Source: Lates calcarifer
Lineage: Eukaryota > Chordata > Actinopteri > Centropomidae
Length of the DNA: 64,000 nucleotides
Reading direction: 5' to 3'
NCBI RefSeq assembly: GCF_001640805.2
Contig: NC_066833.1
Span: forward strand, 11,723,344-11,787,343
The translations under genes and the position numbers were made by a program. Within the stretch, counting starts at the first letter, position 1. Every line of letters begins with the position of its first letter. Below the pieces are notes generated by a model. The model made no database searches. It had not been told where the DNA came from and worked only from the letters and a program-made list of their open reading frames with translations. Of this stretch, positions 28,501 to 40,700 are shown piece after piece.

Positions 28501-29060
28501 TCCTATGGGTGGGATTGTGTGAGTTTTTGAGATGAGTTACTGGAAGCTTTGAAATATCGTTCTCCCTGTCCTTGTGTTTTCAGTGATGGAGGTTGTATAT
28601 AATACAACACCGTAAGAACCCTCCTTTACCCACATGTGACCCTCACATGTTAAATAGCCAATTAAATGTGAAAGTAAAGTACTAATTGGCCTATTTTAGA
28701 ATTATATTGGCAATGCTACGGAGGTGTTATTAGATTATGATGCATTTAAGTGTTAGTAGTATTTTGCTGTTGTTTTTAATTAAAAACTGAGCTTTTAATT
28801 GTTTTATACACTGCTGCATAATGTACTCCATTACAGCAGGAAATATTTAATTAACTCATATGTTTTATATGTAAAATCTTGATTTGTAAAGTAACTAGTA
28901 AATATAGCTGTAAGGTAAATGTAGTGACATAAAAAGTACAGTATTTCCAAATTATAATAACCAATAACTTTTGAGAGATGTATAGAACTGTGAAATAATA
29001 TACTACAGGAGAAATATAGTATCCAGTGATAATGTTACACTAACGGGGGCCAAATTAACA

Positions 29061-29066
29061 TTTATT
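29061..29066 (-). terminator. candidate distal polyadenylation hexamer of stxbp5l
   Basis: AATAAA on the minus strand, one of several in the presumed 3' UTR. The position is compatible with a 3.1-kb 3' UTR, but usage cannot be judged from sequence. Confidence 0.25.
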
Positions 29067-30778
29067 ATTGTAATAAGACCATACTGCACTTTGAAGCGTG
29101 CTTGATGTAAGGAACTTCACTTTCTGGGTGCTGCTGGTCAAAATGGTGGACGTACTGAAACAAGAAAGCAAAAAGCCCCACACATTAAACGGCATGTTGC
29201 ACTTGTGTACAAGCAAAATGACAGTAGGTGATTCTGGTTAGGGGTCAGTGAAACTGAGCTTTCAACTGTGTACATCAATCAATGTTTATTTCAGTTTGCT
29301 TTTGCATCAACATATTTTCAGTTCTTTTTTGTCAAGTAATTTCTATTACACTAGTATAATATCAATAAGAACAAAAAGTGGTAGAATCCATTTAAATAAG
29401 ACAAACTTTGCTGCCATCATTGAGAAAACCAGAGAAATGCCTTTTCAGGATACTACAGTGTGAAGAACTACAGAGTTCCAGTGATTTAGACAAAGCCAGA
29501 ATACCAGATACAGTACCAGCAGTAACAGGTACAACATATACGGAGAAAAATATCCCAAGAATGTTCTTATCTTTTAACATTTTTTGTTTCACCTTTCACC
29601 CAAGATTTAACTGTACATTTAATATAAAAACCAAAAACATACTAACAAAACACCCTGTCAGAAGTCGTCAGATTTTTTTCTATTTTCTTTTGGTTTTTTT
29701 TTTTTTTTTTTTGGTTTGTTTTTTTGTGTGTTTTCTCTGCCATTGACAGAACTGCACTGAACACAAATCTCATTGACGGTACAGAGATAGAAGAGAAATT
29801 TATTTATTCTTATTTTTTTTGTTACATTTAAGACCTCTCATTCAATCGAATCACGTGTAACTAGATATCCACATGGATCTCCTTTCAGATTCAGTTGACT
29901 TGAGTTATAAATAAATGGGTCTGAAGGCCATTTAAGCCCAAGGAATGCCTCAGCAGCCTGACAGTAGCAGGCATGAAATGAACACCAGTGCAGATTCACT
30001 TGTGTCTGTGTCTTTTTTAGGCATTGAGTATACTGTATGTGTCGCTGTGTGTATTTTATGTGGGGGTGACGTCTACATGATCAAGACACAATGTGTTACA
30101 TATGTTAATGCTTGTGTGCTTAAAGGCCTGACGTGTGAGACATGATCAATAATCCTCTGTTTGGCCTTTCAGGTCAATTCAAAATACAGACAAATACACA
30201 GGTACAAAATATCCTCCTCCATTAATGCTGTTTCCCAATGTCATGTGGCTACCCATTGACATGTACAACACAATCACAATATGATACACAACCATGTATC
30301 ATGAAACATTTGTTGTTTTTAACATACAAAAGCCTTCAGTCGAGAGGCCTTCACCATCAAATATAGGACTGCAACAAGAGGATATCATAGTCATCAAGAA
30401 CAATATTGAATGAAAGAAAATGACAAATTTGCCTTCAGTTGAAATTGTTGCAAATGTTCTACACACGTACATAGTTTCCTCACTAACTCAACATCTGAAC
30501 ATCACTGAAAAATACTGTTACTTCTCCTGAAACTTTTACTGAAAACAAAAACCAGACTTACATGTGATTCCAACTCTTCTTTGTTTTCTTGTCACAAAGA
30601 CAGTGACAACTGTTACAAGTGTCGTTTATGATTGTGAAAAGAGGACCACTGCGGTTTAACACCAAAAATGCACATTCCACAACTTTTAAAAGACTGAGAT
30701 GGAGAGAGATGAGAGGGTGTCATTCATTTTTGATTGCTTTGACAGAGAAAGAGTCCGCTTTAACATTTGTGGCGTTCT

Positions 30779-30779
30779 T

Positions 30780-30826
<47 letters not shown>
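30779..30826. repeat. (TC)n(AC)n microsatellite
   Basis: About 9 TC units run directly into about 15 AC units, inside the presumed stxbp5l 3' UTR. Confidence 0.95.
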
Positions 30827-30831
<5 letters not shown>

Positions 30832-30894
30832 GCTCACTAAACTTGTACATCTGACAGAGGCAGCTAAAGACTCAAATGGTGAACAACCAAAAAA

Positions 30895-30909
30895 AAATTT
30901 AAAAACACC

Positions 30910-30959
<50 letters not shown>

Positions 30960-30980
30960 AGGGTGTTTTTAATTTTTAAT
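30895..30980. repeat. (AT)22 microsatellite enclosed by an inverted repeat
   Basis: The AT repeat at 30913-30956 is bracketed by perfect 13-bp inverted arms. The left arm AAAAACACCCTCA is at 30901-30913 and its reverse complement is at 30958-30970. The A/T-rich sequence outside the arms is also partly complementary, so the whole unit can fold as one long hairpin. Confidence 0.9.
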
Positions 30981-31783
30981 TACTTTTTTTCATTTGCTCT
31001 GATCAACAGGAAACATATGATGACAACTCACTACTCATTAGCTCTTTGTTAGTTTACAGTAAGTGGATTCACCCATCTTGTCTTTTATGGCACGTGAATA
31101 GTATATAGGTTCCTACTATAAACATAAACACATTCTGTCCAGAATATGCTTTTATCTCTTTCAGCCTTTACATACGCCTCACACCAATCTGTTCTGTTTT
31201 CATACAATTATAGTTGGGGAGTTAGATATTTGTCATCATTGCTTAATGCTTTTGTAAGTAGCAGCAGCCGAAAAGTTAAATTAAATTTGTGTGATTAGAT
31301 TGTGCAGAGTTAAGTGTAAATACTACTGATTTGTGTTTGCACTGTGCAGCCCAGAGTAATTGGTATGAACAAAGTTTTAACATTATTCTATGAGTGTGTG
31401 TAGAGATAGCCATGTGTATTTATATGGTGTCAAGTAATATTTGCAGAGACTAAGAAAAAAATTAAAACGAACCAAAAAATAAAAATTGAAAAAAAAAGGG
31501 AAAGGAACACAACTTTTGGCTTAATAGCAATGCAAGTATACATTTCCCTTTTTATATATAGTTTTTGTTAGTATTTCAAAAAATATAAAGTTTTTCATAG
31601 TTTCTGTTGTTGGCTTACATCATTAAATAAAACTTTTTATTTTTGTATCTCCTGTTAAAGTAGCATGCTGCTTTTTAATATGGCAGTTGGATATTTTTAA
31701 TAGTCATCCATTTTTGTTTCATGCATTTCTTGTTGGTTTCTTAACTTTTGAGTATCTACACAGTGAGGTCCAGAAAACCTAAC

Positions 31784-31850
31784 CACACACATACTCACGC
31801 ACACACACACATGTACGCACGCACACACACACACATGCACACGCACACAG
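31784..31850. repeat. interrupted (CA)n repeat
   Basis: A CA-rich stretch with GC and GT interruptions in the presumed stxbp5l 3' UTR. Confidence 0.85.
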
Positions 31851-32124
31851 ACTTGTCGGATACTTCCAGTTCCAGTTTCCTCAGTCCTTCAAATGCTGCC
31901 ATCCTCTTTCTGTTCTTACCATTGCCTGTCTAGACAAGGAACTAGCCCGTCCTTGTCATTCAACAATGTGAGAGTACCGCACATACAGTATAGCCAGTCC
32001 AGAAGCCATAAAGACAAAGTCACTCTTGAGTCTCGCTTTTAATTGCTCTCATTTGTAGAGTGAAAGTCCCTTTCCCAGCATAAAGCTCTCAGCAATCCAA
32101 GGGCAGCCTCAGCCCTTACTGCTA

Positions 32125-35100
32125 TTAGAACTGGTACCACTTCTTGTCCTTGCACTTTAGCATCAGCTGTGAAGAGACAAAATTATATGCTGTTGATGGG
32201 GAGGAATAACAAATTATACAAGCTTCATTTCCTGCTGCAGTGTATTTATTTGGAATAACAACATATTTTAAAAATGCATTAGCTTGTCTGTATAAATGAA
32301 ACTGACAAGCGATCACTATACATTCTATCAGTACTGTGTATTATAGTCATTATGAAAATGAGGAAAATGGAATAGGATGAAAGCAACTGAATTTGCTTAA
32401 TAGTATTTTACATGTTTTTTTCAAATTAAACATTATTACAAGAATTTTGTACTATTTCCAAAGTTTACTAACAAAAATCACTAATGCATTTTTCAGCATC
32501 TTTTTTCAATCATAAAAATGGTTCCTACAGAACATTTTATTTTGTAATTACTACTATAATATTCTTGCTTTTACCTCATGAGCGTGCTTGGAGAAGGTTT
32601 CTGCACTGGTCATCATGAGGGCAGTTCGTTCCTCCAGCTCCCCCAGTCTCTGGCCTCTCTCATCCAGAGCAATGCGGGCTCGAGCCAGCTCCCCCACGGC
32701 TCCACTTGCCGCCACCTTCATGCCCTCCACCCCCGCCTGCCCAGGGATGTGCTGCGCCAGACTGCGGGACGCCTTCCCAGCTGCTGCCTCACCAACTGTC
32801 AACAACATCAGGTAACAAAGAAAAGATGGCATACACACATTCTGTATTAACATCCTGGCTATGGATTTTTTTTTACTGTAATCCTTTGCTGATTGTACAG
32901 ATAACCTTTGAAGATTTGAACCATTTATAACTTTTACATGTTTATTAATTTGTATCATATTCTTTAGCTGAATTAGCAGATACTAAAATGAAGCAGTTTC
33001 TATTGAGAAAAAGAAAGACAAAAAAAAAAACAACGAGAAAAAAAAAACGCACAGAGCTCCTCTCTGTCGAAGGTATGGGCGTTTCCTCCAAAGAAGCCCT
33101 TTAGAAAGCCTCTGTTCTGGGCTTCTGGTGTTTCTATTGGTGTAAACAGCTCTCCCAGCATTTCCTGTGATGAATGAAAATGAACAATTGTTAACAATCA
33201 ATACAGTTTTTACAAGACAATTCTTTCCAATTGTGCACCAGAAATTTGCTGACCATACACTGGTAATCACTGGGAAAGGGTGGTGTCAAGGTTTTCTTCA
33301 CCTTCTCTTCCTTTCATCACTTTTGTGAATACCGTCATTGTGGTCATAAGTATAATTGTATGATGATGATGCTGATTTCACTGTAAATTGACTACATATA
33401 GTAGACTGATAACTATGACACTATGTTATAGTGTATAGTTGTATATTCAAATTGTAAAGTTATAGTTTTTGTGAAATTTTTAAAACACTTTTATATTTCC
33501 TAATCTTTTAAAAATATTTTTCATATTGCACCGCAGTGGGAAGCTGCTCACTAAAATGTACAATAAAGATAAAGATAATAAAGATTCTGATTCTGAACTT
33601 TTCCTCAATAACTAGGAGAAACAAGACCATAATCTGAGTTGCACCACTGTCTGCCTATAGATGGCACTATGGCAGCATCATACCACCAGCTCCATTGACA
33701 TCAGTCAGAGTGCAGTGATGAAGAATAAAAACCTCTATGAATATGAATATGACCGAGATGCATTTGCATGCATCGCCCGCCCGCATGCACACTGCGTTCA
33801 CTGTACATATCCATACTATCAACCCAGTGGAGTTCAGACCGCATATGACAAGTGGCTTCACCAAGACTGAGGATAATGGCACCTGCTCATTTACTGCGCC
33901 ATTACTTTTCAGAACTCAGGGCCAAAATGTGAGTTGACACAAATTAGCAAAAATCAGAGATTGATCAGAGAGAGTTGTATGTCATAGATACTCTCTCCCT
34001 CTCCCTCTCTCTCTCACACACACAAACTGCAGTACTGACCTGCAGATTGTCACACATCTCCTGGCTGTATGTAATTCTCTGGATCTCTGTTGGGGAGCTA
34101 AGGTATAATGCCTGCCCCCCATTGGTGAAGCAAAAGGTTCTTGCAATGCGCATGTCTGTCAGAGGCAGGTAATTGACATCCATCAGCGGTCTTAGACTGG
34201 GCAAACTAGGTAAGAAGAATGAAAGACAAGTTAGATACTAGGAACATTTATATAATAAAAAGTATACCCTGCAAAGTAAACCACACCACAGGTCAAAGAC
34301 AAAACTATAGAAATTAAATAGTCATGATAATCTAATCTGACATCTGACAGATAGAAAACTACCTTTTAGCTTGTATCCAGACGTATATATGAAAAACACA
34401 GACAGATTTCTTGAAGTGTGGTCAAATTAAATACTATAATGTATTACATTATGCACTTTATTTGATACATCAGGGCAGGGACTAAATGCAAACTGACAAT
34501 ACTGCACTCAACCAAGTCTAAATAACTGTGATATCTCAATCATTACACCATTAACTGCACAGCCATAGTCTAAACCCAAATGTTCTACATCTAAGAAATA
34601 TCCATCAACACAGAAAGATACATTAAATTAAGAATCTATTATGGAAATTTCAAGTAAATCACGATTTTAGTTAAATCTCTAAGCACAAAACACCTAATAA
34701 GCTGGACAAAAATAATACATGCAAAACTTTCTGTGTACCTGAGTGTCATGACGTGGCCATTTGCACAAAAGCAGGCCAAGCTGACGCTGTTACACACAGA
34801 CACCACGTCAGCTCTCAGTACAAATGATGACTCTGTGATGTTGTGGACAAAGAGGCAAGACTGCGAGGGCATCAAAAATACTTTGGCCTGCCTCTCCGAG
34901 CACACTACAGCCAAGTGCCCATCTCCGCAGGCATCCTGGGAGGATGATGGGGAAAAGTGGACCAGCTTGCGTCTTCGCGGTCGGTCAGGGTCCTCAGAGG
35001 CATTGAGGTCTCGCCAAACCTCGTAGGGGCTCTGAATGAGCACTCCCATGCAGTCCAAGAAACCAAAGCGCAACACAGAGCCCTTCAGCATCAAGACTGC

Positions 35101-37734
35101 TCCTGGGAGTGTTTGGGTAGAGTCAACAGAGGAAGACAGGGAAGCATGAGATGTGAAACCAAAATTCCCAAAGCTGCACCATACTACCACTAGCTAGGAG
35201 GGTTCAAAACAGTGGAAATGAAAAAAACCTCAAAGAATGACATTTATCTCCAACCCTGTTAGTTTGTTCATCAAAGTGTAACATACATGATGCTCAGAAC
35301 TTGATTTGACAACGTCAGTATGAATGGATGATATAAGTTAAACAACCATAAACCTTCACAAATATACTGTATATTAATAACTAATACAATACAAAATGTT
35401 ATCGACTCTTGGCTACAAAGTAATCATTTACTTGCACATACACTAGTGTGTGCTGACATTTTTCTCAAAGACTATCCACTCCACAGGAAGACAAGACAAA
35501 CAGGGAGAGTTCAACAATACTTGCTTTTTTGTTCACCAGCTTTTTCCTTGGAACGGAATCTGTGACCTTCCAGTAATAAGCTTTCTTCTTGTACGTTTAG
35601 TCTCAAGAGAGCAACTGCTGCTTCAAAGAGCCTGGATTTTTGGTTCAATTGACGTTTTTACTCTGAGAAGGAGACCTTTTTCTTCACACAGCAGGGCCTC
35701 TGGAGTGGTAATTCATGTTCGAGTGGCTCAGTTTTGTTTAGTCAGAGTGCAAAAACAATAGGGCTGAAAAATCTATCCTTGTTCTTGAGTACAGAATGAA
35801 GTCAGTGGAAGATAATGCATGACAGATGCCTATCAAAAGTTCTCCATGACAACAAATGCCACTCTAATTGACACTAATGAGGTTTTAGAAGCCCTTCAGT
35901 ATGAATAAGACCAGAGGAGAGTTGAGCTTTCAAATGCTGCTCATGCAGCTTACACCATGTACTTAATTCCTTAGGAAATTACCTGCTCTTATTTTAAAAG
36001 ACAACCCTGCATTTTTTCATTTGACTGAGTGGATGTTTTTCATCAAACATACAAGTGGAGTTGAGATGAAAGCTAATGCTGTTTACTCACATCAGTGTCC
36101 TGGGTTTTCAAAGTGAGTGTATCCTATATCATTATTGCTTGTTGACATTACAATCATATGGAAAACCATAAAAATAACAAAAGGCTAATTACTGTACTTT
36201 TAATGTTTTGGTATGGCACTGTTCTTTTATGGTTACTAAGAACCTCTAAGTTGTGCACCCAGCCTCACTTGGACTTACCACTGGGGCCAATGGTGACAGG
36301 TTCCTCCATTCTCTCCTCTTGGTCAGTGGGAATGGACATTGGGATGAGCAGGACCACGCCTAAGCTGGTGCCCACCCACAAACATGGGGTGGGCAGGGCA
36401 TCACTCTTGCGCCCATAGGACTCCCCAAACTGCAGTGTGGTGATAGCCTCTTTGGTGTCTCGGTCAATGCTGGACACACTGGAACTGCGCGAGCGGCTGA
36501 AGGAGTTTTCACGACTCTCTGTGGCAGCAGCCGCCAAACACAGAAATACAGCACAGGCAGAAAGCATGTGAGAGGAGAGAGACATGAAGCGGTGACAAGA
36601 GAAGGAAGGGCAAGAGAGGAAATATGAATGAGAAAAATTGCGTTGGAGGACAGAAATTTATGGCAGCAGTAAAAGAGTGGTGGAAGGGAACAGCAACGTG
36701 ATGGGGGTGGCAAGAGAGGACAAGAAGTTAGAAAGAAAAAGGTGTTCTGTAAGAACAGAGAGAGTGGTAAGGAGCGTAGAGTACAAATATTCCTAAATAT
36801 TCCTATGGTTTGTCTGCAGTGTGTGTCATGTAAAACACTGGAACAAATAGGAAAATGCCACTGAAAAGAGGTGACACACTGAGAAGCAAAGTGATCAAAT
36901 ATTACAAAGGGACAACTGGACAGAGACCTACCGTCACATCACACTCCTGAACACACACACATACACACACACTGTCTTTGTTAACGGAGTATGCACTGGT
37001 TTTACTTGCTGACAAGATTCTATTCAGCTGCCTAGTGACACAGTCAGGATACACAGGACACACACACGCACAAACATATTTATAGACCCACACACACACA
37101 TCAGAATGCACACACATACACATGCCGGCAGTTGCGCCAAATTCAAAAACTCCTTTAACTCTACTTGAGTGCTACCCATTCAGGTCCTCCATTGTGTACT
37201 TAAAGCCTCCATCATGAAAGCATTTCTGTATTGCTGCATTCCTGAATTATTCAAAGCCAGGCAATGTGCAGCACTGCATTCCCAACCAAATGTTACACAG
37301 AGTGCAGACTTTATGTAACAAGTCCAAATGGGTGCTGTATGCCAAAATATATATTGCTTGCAAACATACACTATGCACTGCTATATTATATACAAATATG
37401 GTATCACCCCACTCCTTTACCTCGGGGCAAGAAAACAAGCATTTCTAGGCATGTTTTAGACGAAACAGGGCCACAGGACGGACATACTGTCTGATGGACA
37501 GACAAACGTATATTAATCAGCAGGACAGTGGTTGATGGGTTTGTGGCCGAGGCCCCCTTACCTCTCTCACTCCAGCAGTAGGGGCTGGTGGTGTGGTGCT
37601 CATCGTGGGAGTACATAGTGACTCCGTGTAACTGCTGAAGCATTGCCCTCCTGGATGCATAACCTATTCATCCCCCACAACATGAACCCCATAGAACAAA
37701 ACCACACCCGCCATGACCCAAAGAAACATATAGG

Positions 37735-37782
<48 letters not shown>

Positions 37783-40700
37783 CACACACAGCACACACAG
37801 CATAGCAGCCCAGCCAAGAAACAGACAAGATGGACAGATGAACAGCAGCACCAGAGAGTGAAAGAAAGGGAAAGAGAGAAAGATGTAACTGAGGGTGGAG
37901 AGACTCCTTCAAATATATACAGACAGAGGAATGTGGCTGAAAAAGAGAGTGCTTGACTAGGTTTCTGGTGGCCACACAATCTTTACTTGCATACCCAACT
38001 TCTCTCTGAACCACTTTTCAGCACTATCTGCTCAACTTAACATGTAGTTCCAGTGTGGCTGATGAAGAGCCACTGTACAGCGCTGTTGCACGATAACCAA
38101 ATTTTTTAGACTGCTTTTTCTGATACTACTGCAAGTATAAACTTTTTTAGAGTTGATCCTAGTTTACAAACTGGTAACAAAACTGGTACAAAGGAGTCAA
38201 ATACAGATCCCATTCGATACACGTGAGATGAAAACTCTAGCACAAATGAAGTTGTGTCTGGTTGTTTGTTTTTTTCTTTTGGTTTACCACAGTAGCAGAG
38301 CAGTTTCAACACATCTAGGTGTTTCAAAATTCTGGTATTGTGACAACACTGCTGTCCAATGCTGCTGCTGCTGGCAGCCACAAAGACAAAACAGCCTTTT
38401 GCTGTGAGTCTGGGAAGCAGCAGCTCAGTTTTGCTATGTGTCGCTGGGGTGTGTTTACGCTGTGTGACAGAGCCTGTGGGGTGCTGGCTAATGAAAGTCA
38501 GGCACAGTGGTACTCTGACAGGACACAGGGACCCCTGAAGGGGCCCTTACAGGGACCTGGAGGCAGGCGAGGCAGTGTCAGGGAGGTGATAAGGGAAGGC
38601 AAACAATCTGAAGCGGTGAGACAGACAGTCCTGGATTTATACAGTGGTACATGCACATACACTCACACACACTTTGGAGAGACAAGGACAGACACCTGGA
38701 GACTATGGTTAACTCCTATTCATATCTATTCACCACCACTGACTTTGAACAGAGCTTTGTGCTGAGTTTTGCTTTAGTACCAATTAACACATATAGATGT
38801 AAAAAAATTGATTTTTCAAGATTTGATTGTGTGCAAATCAGGAATTGAGTTTCACTATGGAGAAATTACACCTTCTCTTTCGATACTAACAAACAAATAA
38901 ACTGATAACAACACACACTCTCTATCTTAAAACAACACAGCTACTACCAACTTTGTTACCAGGTATCATACAGTTGAATCTTCAATATTTTATAGGTGTG
39001 CTAACCTAGGCAGTATGCACATATTTACTGTACAATGAGTCTGGTTTCCACTGCCATTTCCCTTCTCTGTCTCCTCTCCCGTCATGCAGGCCTCATTAAC
39101 ATCGGCCTCTTCTCTTGCACTGCTTGTTGACCTTTAATTATTCCAGTGATCCTGCTGGGTTTTCACTGTGGTAACCAGTGCAACTGATAAACAACAGTGC
39201 CAAAGCTAGGCAACAGTCAGGGAATATGCACTGGTGTGCTGAGAAAAGCGAATGTTCCAGCATGATAAACACATGCTAAAGCTGCTGCAGACTATAGCTT
39301 TTCTTGATTTTTCAACTTATTTCCTCTTTATCACAGACATGTGACATACAAGTCATTATCACTCTGTCTATTTCACTTCAACAGTCAAGAGCAGCAAAAA
39401 GATATGGCTGAATATATCTCACCCAGGCACGCTGCCTTTTAAATTATGTATTATTTTGTGTGTCAAGTTGACATTTTGGTCAAAGGGTGGCACAAGAGGA
39501 AAGCTGGTAGTGTATCCTGATTGGAAAAGATGATAAGTAATAGCTGAGTAGACAGATCCATCAATTCAATCCAACCAATTTGCCAAAGATGCCTTTGAAA
39601 TACAGCAGGATTTCACTGGGTCCAATATAAAATAAAGGGCTTAATGCACTAGGGTGTGTGCAGACAGCAAAACAACGATGACAATGTACAGCTTTCACTC
39701 TTAACACTACCCCGGAATGTTTGTCTCACACCCTATTTCAGCATAGAAATGCATTTGCCACACAAGACAAAGAACTCTCTTGTCATACCATATCAGATGT
39801 TGGATACTGATGACCACTGTAAATTGATTAAACACTATCTACCACTCAGGCACAGAGAGTCTAGGTAGTTATCCCTTAGACAGACGATAATGTGCTTCTT
39901 TGGTATCAGACAGGAGATGGAGATTTTTGTTTTTACTCTGCTAGCTTGCCAACAGTACTACGTGAAACATTGCAGTCCAGCTTGACAAAATAAAACTGGA
40001 TTAACATTTTTTTTTTTACTGTTGTCTGACATTTTGAATTCTGCCTTTAGTTGCAAGTAAAGCTATTATTCAGTGGAGACCTAGGTGCAGTGTGTAGCTA
40101 AACAATGCCACAAGTAAATCACATCTGGGTTTAGTAATCAGGTGACATCCCTAGGTTGTCACAGCCTGGTGTATCTAGGTAACACAACCATACTAGCAGT
40201 GGCATACTTTCATGCCAACAGATCATAATGCCATGTTAATACAGCTTATGGTTTGTATAAAATTTCATGATAAATGACTCAAGAAGTCTGCCAAACTGTT
40301 TCTCATGGTTATAGATGCATTGAAACAACTGTGGAAAAGAACAATTTCTTCCATCGTCTGCACTGGTGTGGCTGATAATACAGGTGTAGTGCAGGCAGTG
40401 GCTTTAATAAAACATTCAGCTTATGCTAATGAAAAAATGCCTCCCTCTTCGCTCCAGGTCAATCACGTATAATGAGGGCGATAATGACGGCAGCACGAAT
40501 CTAATTGCAGAATTGGTGTAAAAGGGTCAACTGTGACTCAACAAACACCACTGCACCTCGCCTGTTTATTATTTAACATCCATATTTTCCACCATCATAC
40601 TTGTTAAAACTCTTTAAGGTTTGCAGAATGGACAAAATAAGTGTTGGCCCTTATTAGAAACATTCAGAACTATTTAGCACCGTACAGATGTGGAGAAAAT

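Larger units (their letters stand above)
28500..32124 (-). other. presumed stxbp5l 3' UTR plus intergenic spacer to poglut2
   Basis: The 3.6 kb between the stxbp5l stop codon and the poglut2 promoter has no coding exon. Minus-strand AATAAA hexamers occur at 31636-31641, 29799-29808 and 29061-29066, so the 3' UTR could be 0.5 to 3 kb long. It carries several microsatellites and an AT-rich hairpin (listed separately). Human POGLUT2 has BIVM on this side, but no BIVM sequence was recognised here. Confidence 0.5.

Noticed and set aside
28017..29200. BIVM, the human head-to-head neighbour of POGLUT2
   Set aside because: No plus-strand exon with BIVM-like sequence was recognised; the space leads to the stxbp5l 3' end.
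32578..32930. Plus-strand open frames over the SNARE exon
   Set aside because: They are antisense shadows of the conserved stxbp5l exon 32795-32575.
37600..38014. Several overlapping open frames with Cys/Val or Thr/His runs
   Set aside because: They are translations of the (AC)n repeat; only the 102-nt candidate cassette has splice support.
38319..38765. 148-codon plus-strand open frame
   Set aside because: No motif, antisense to an intron, and no splice or promoter evidence.
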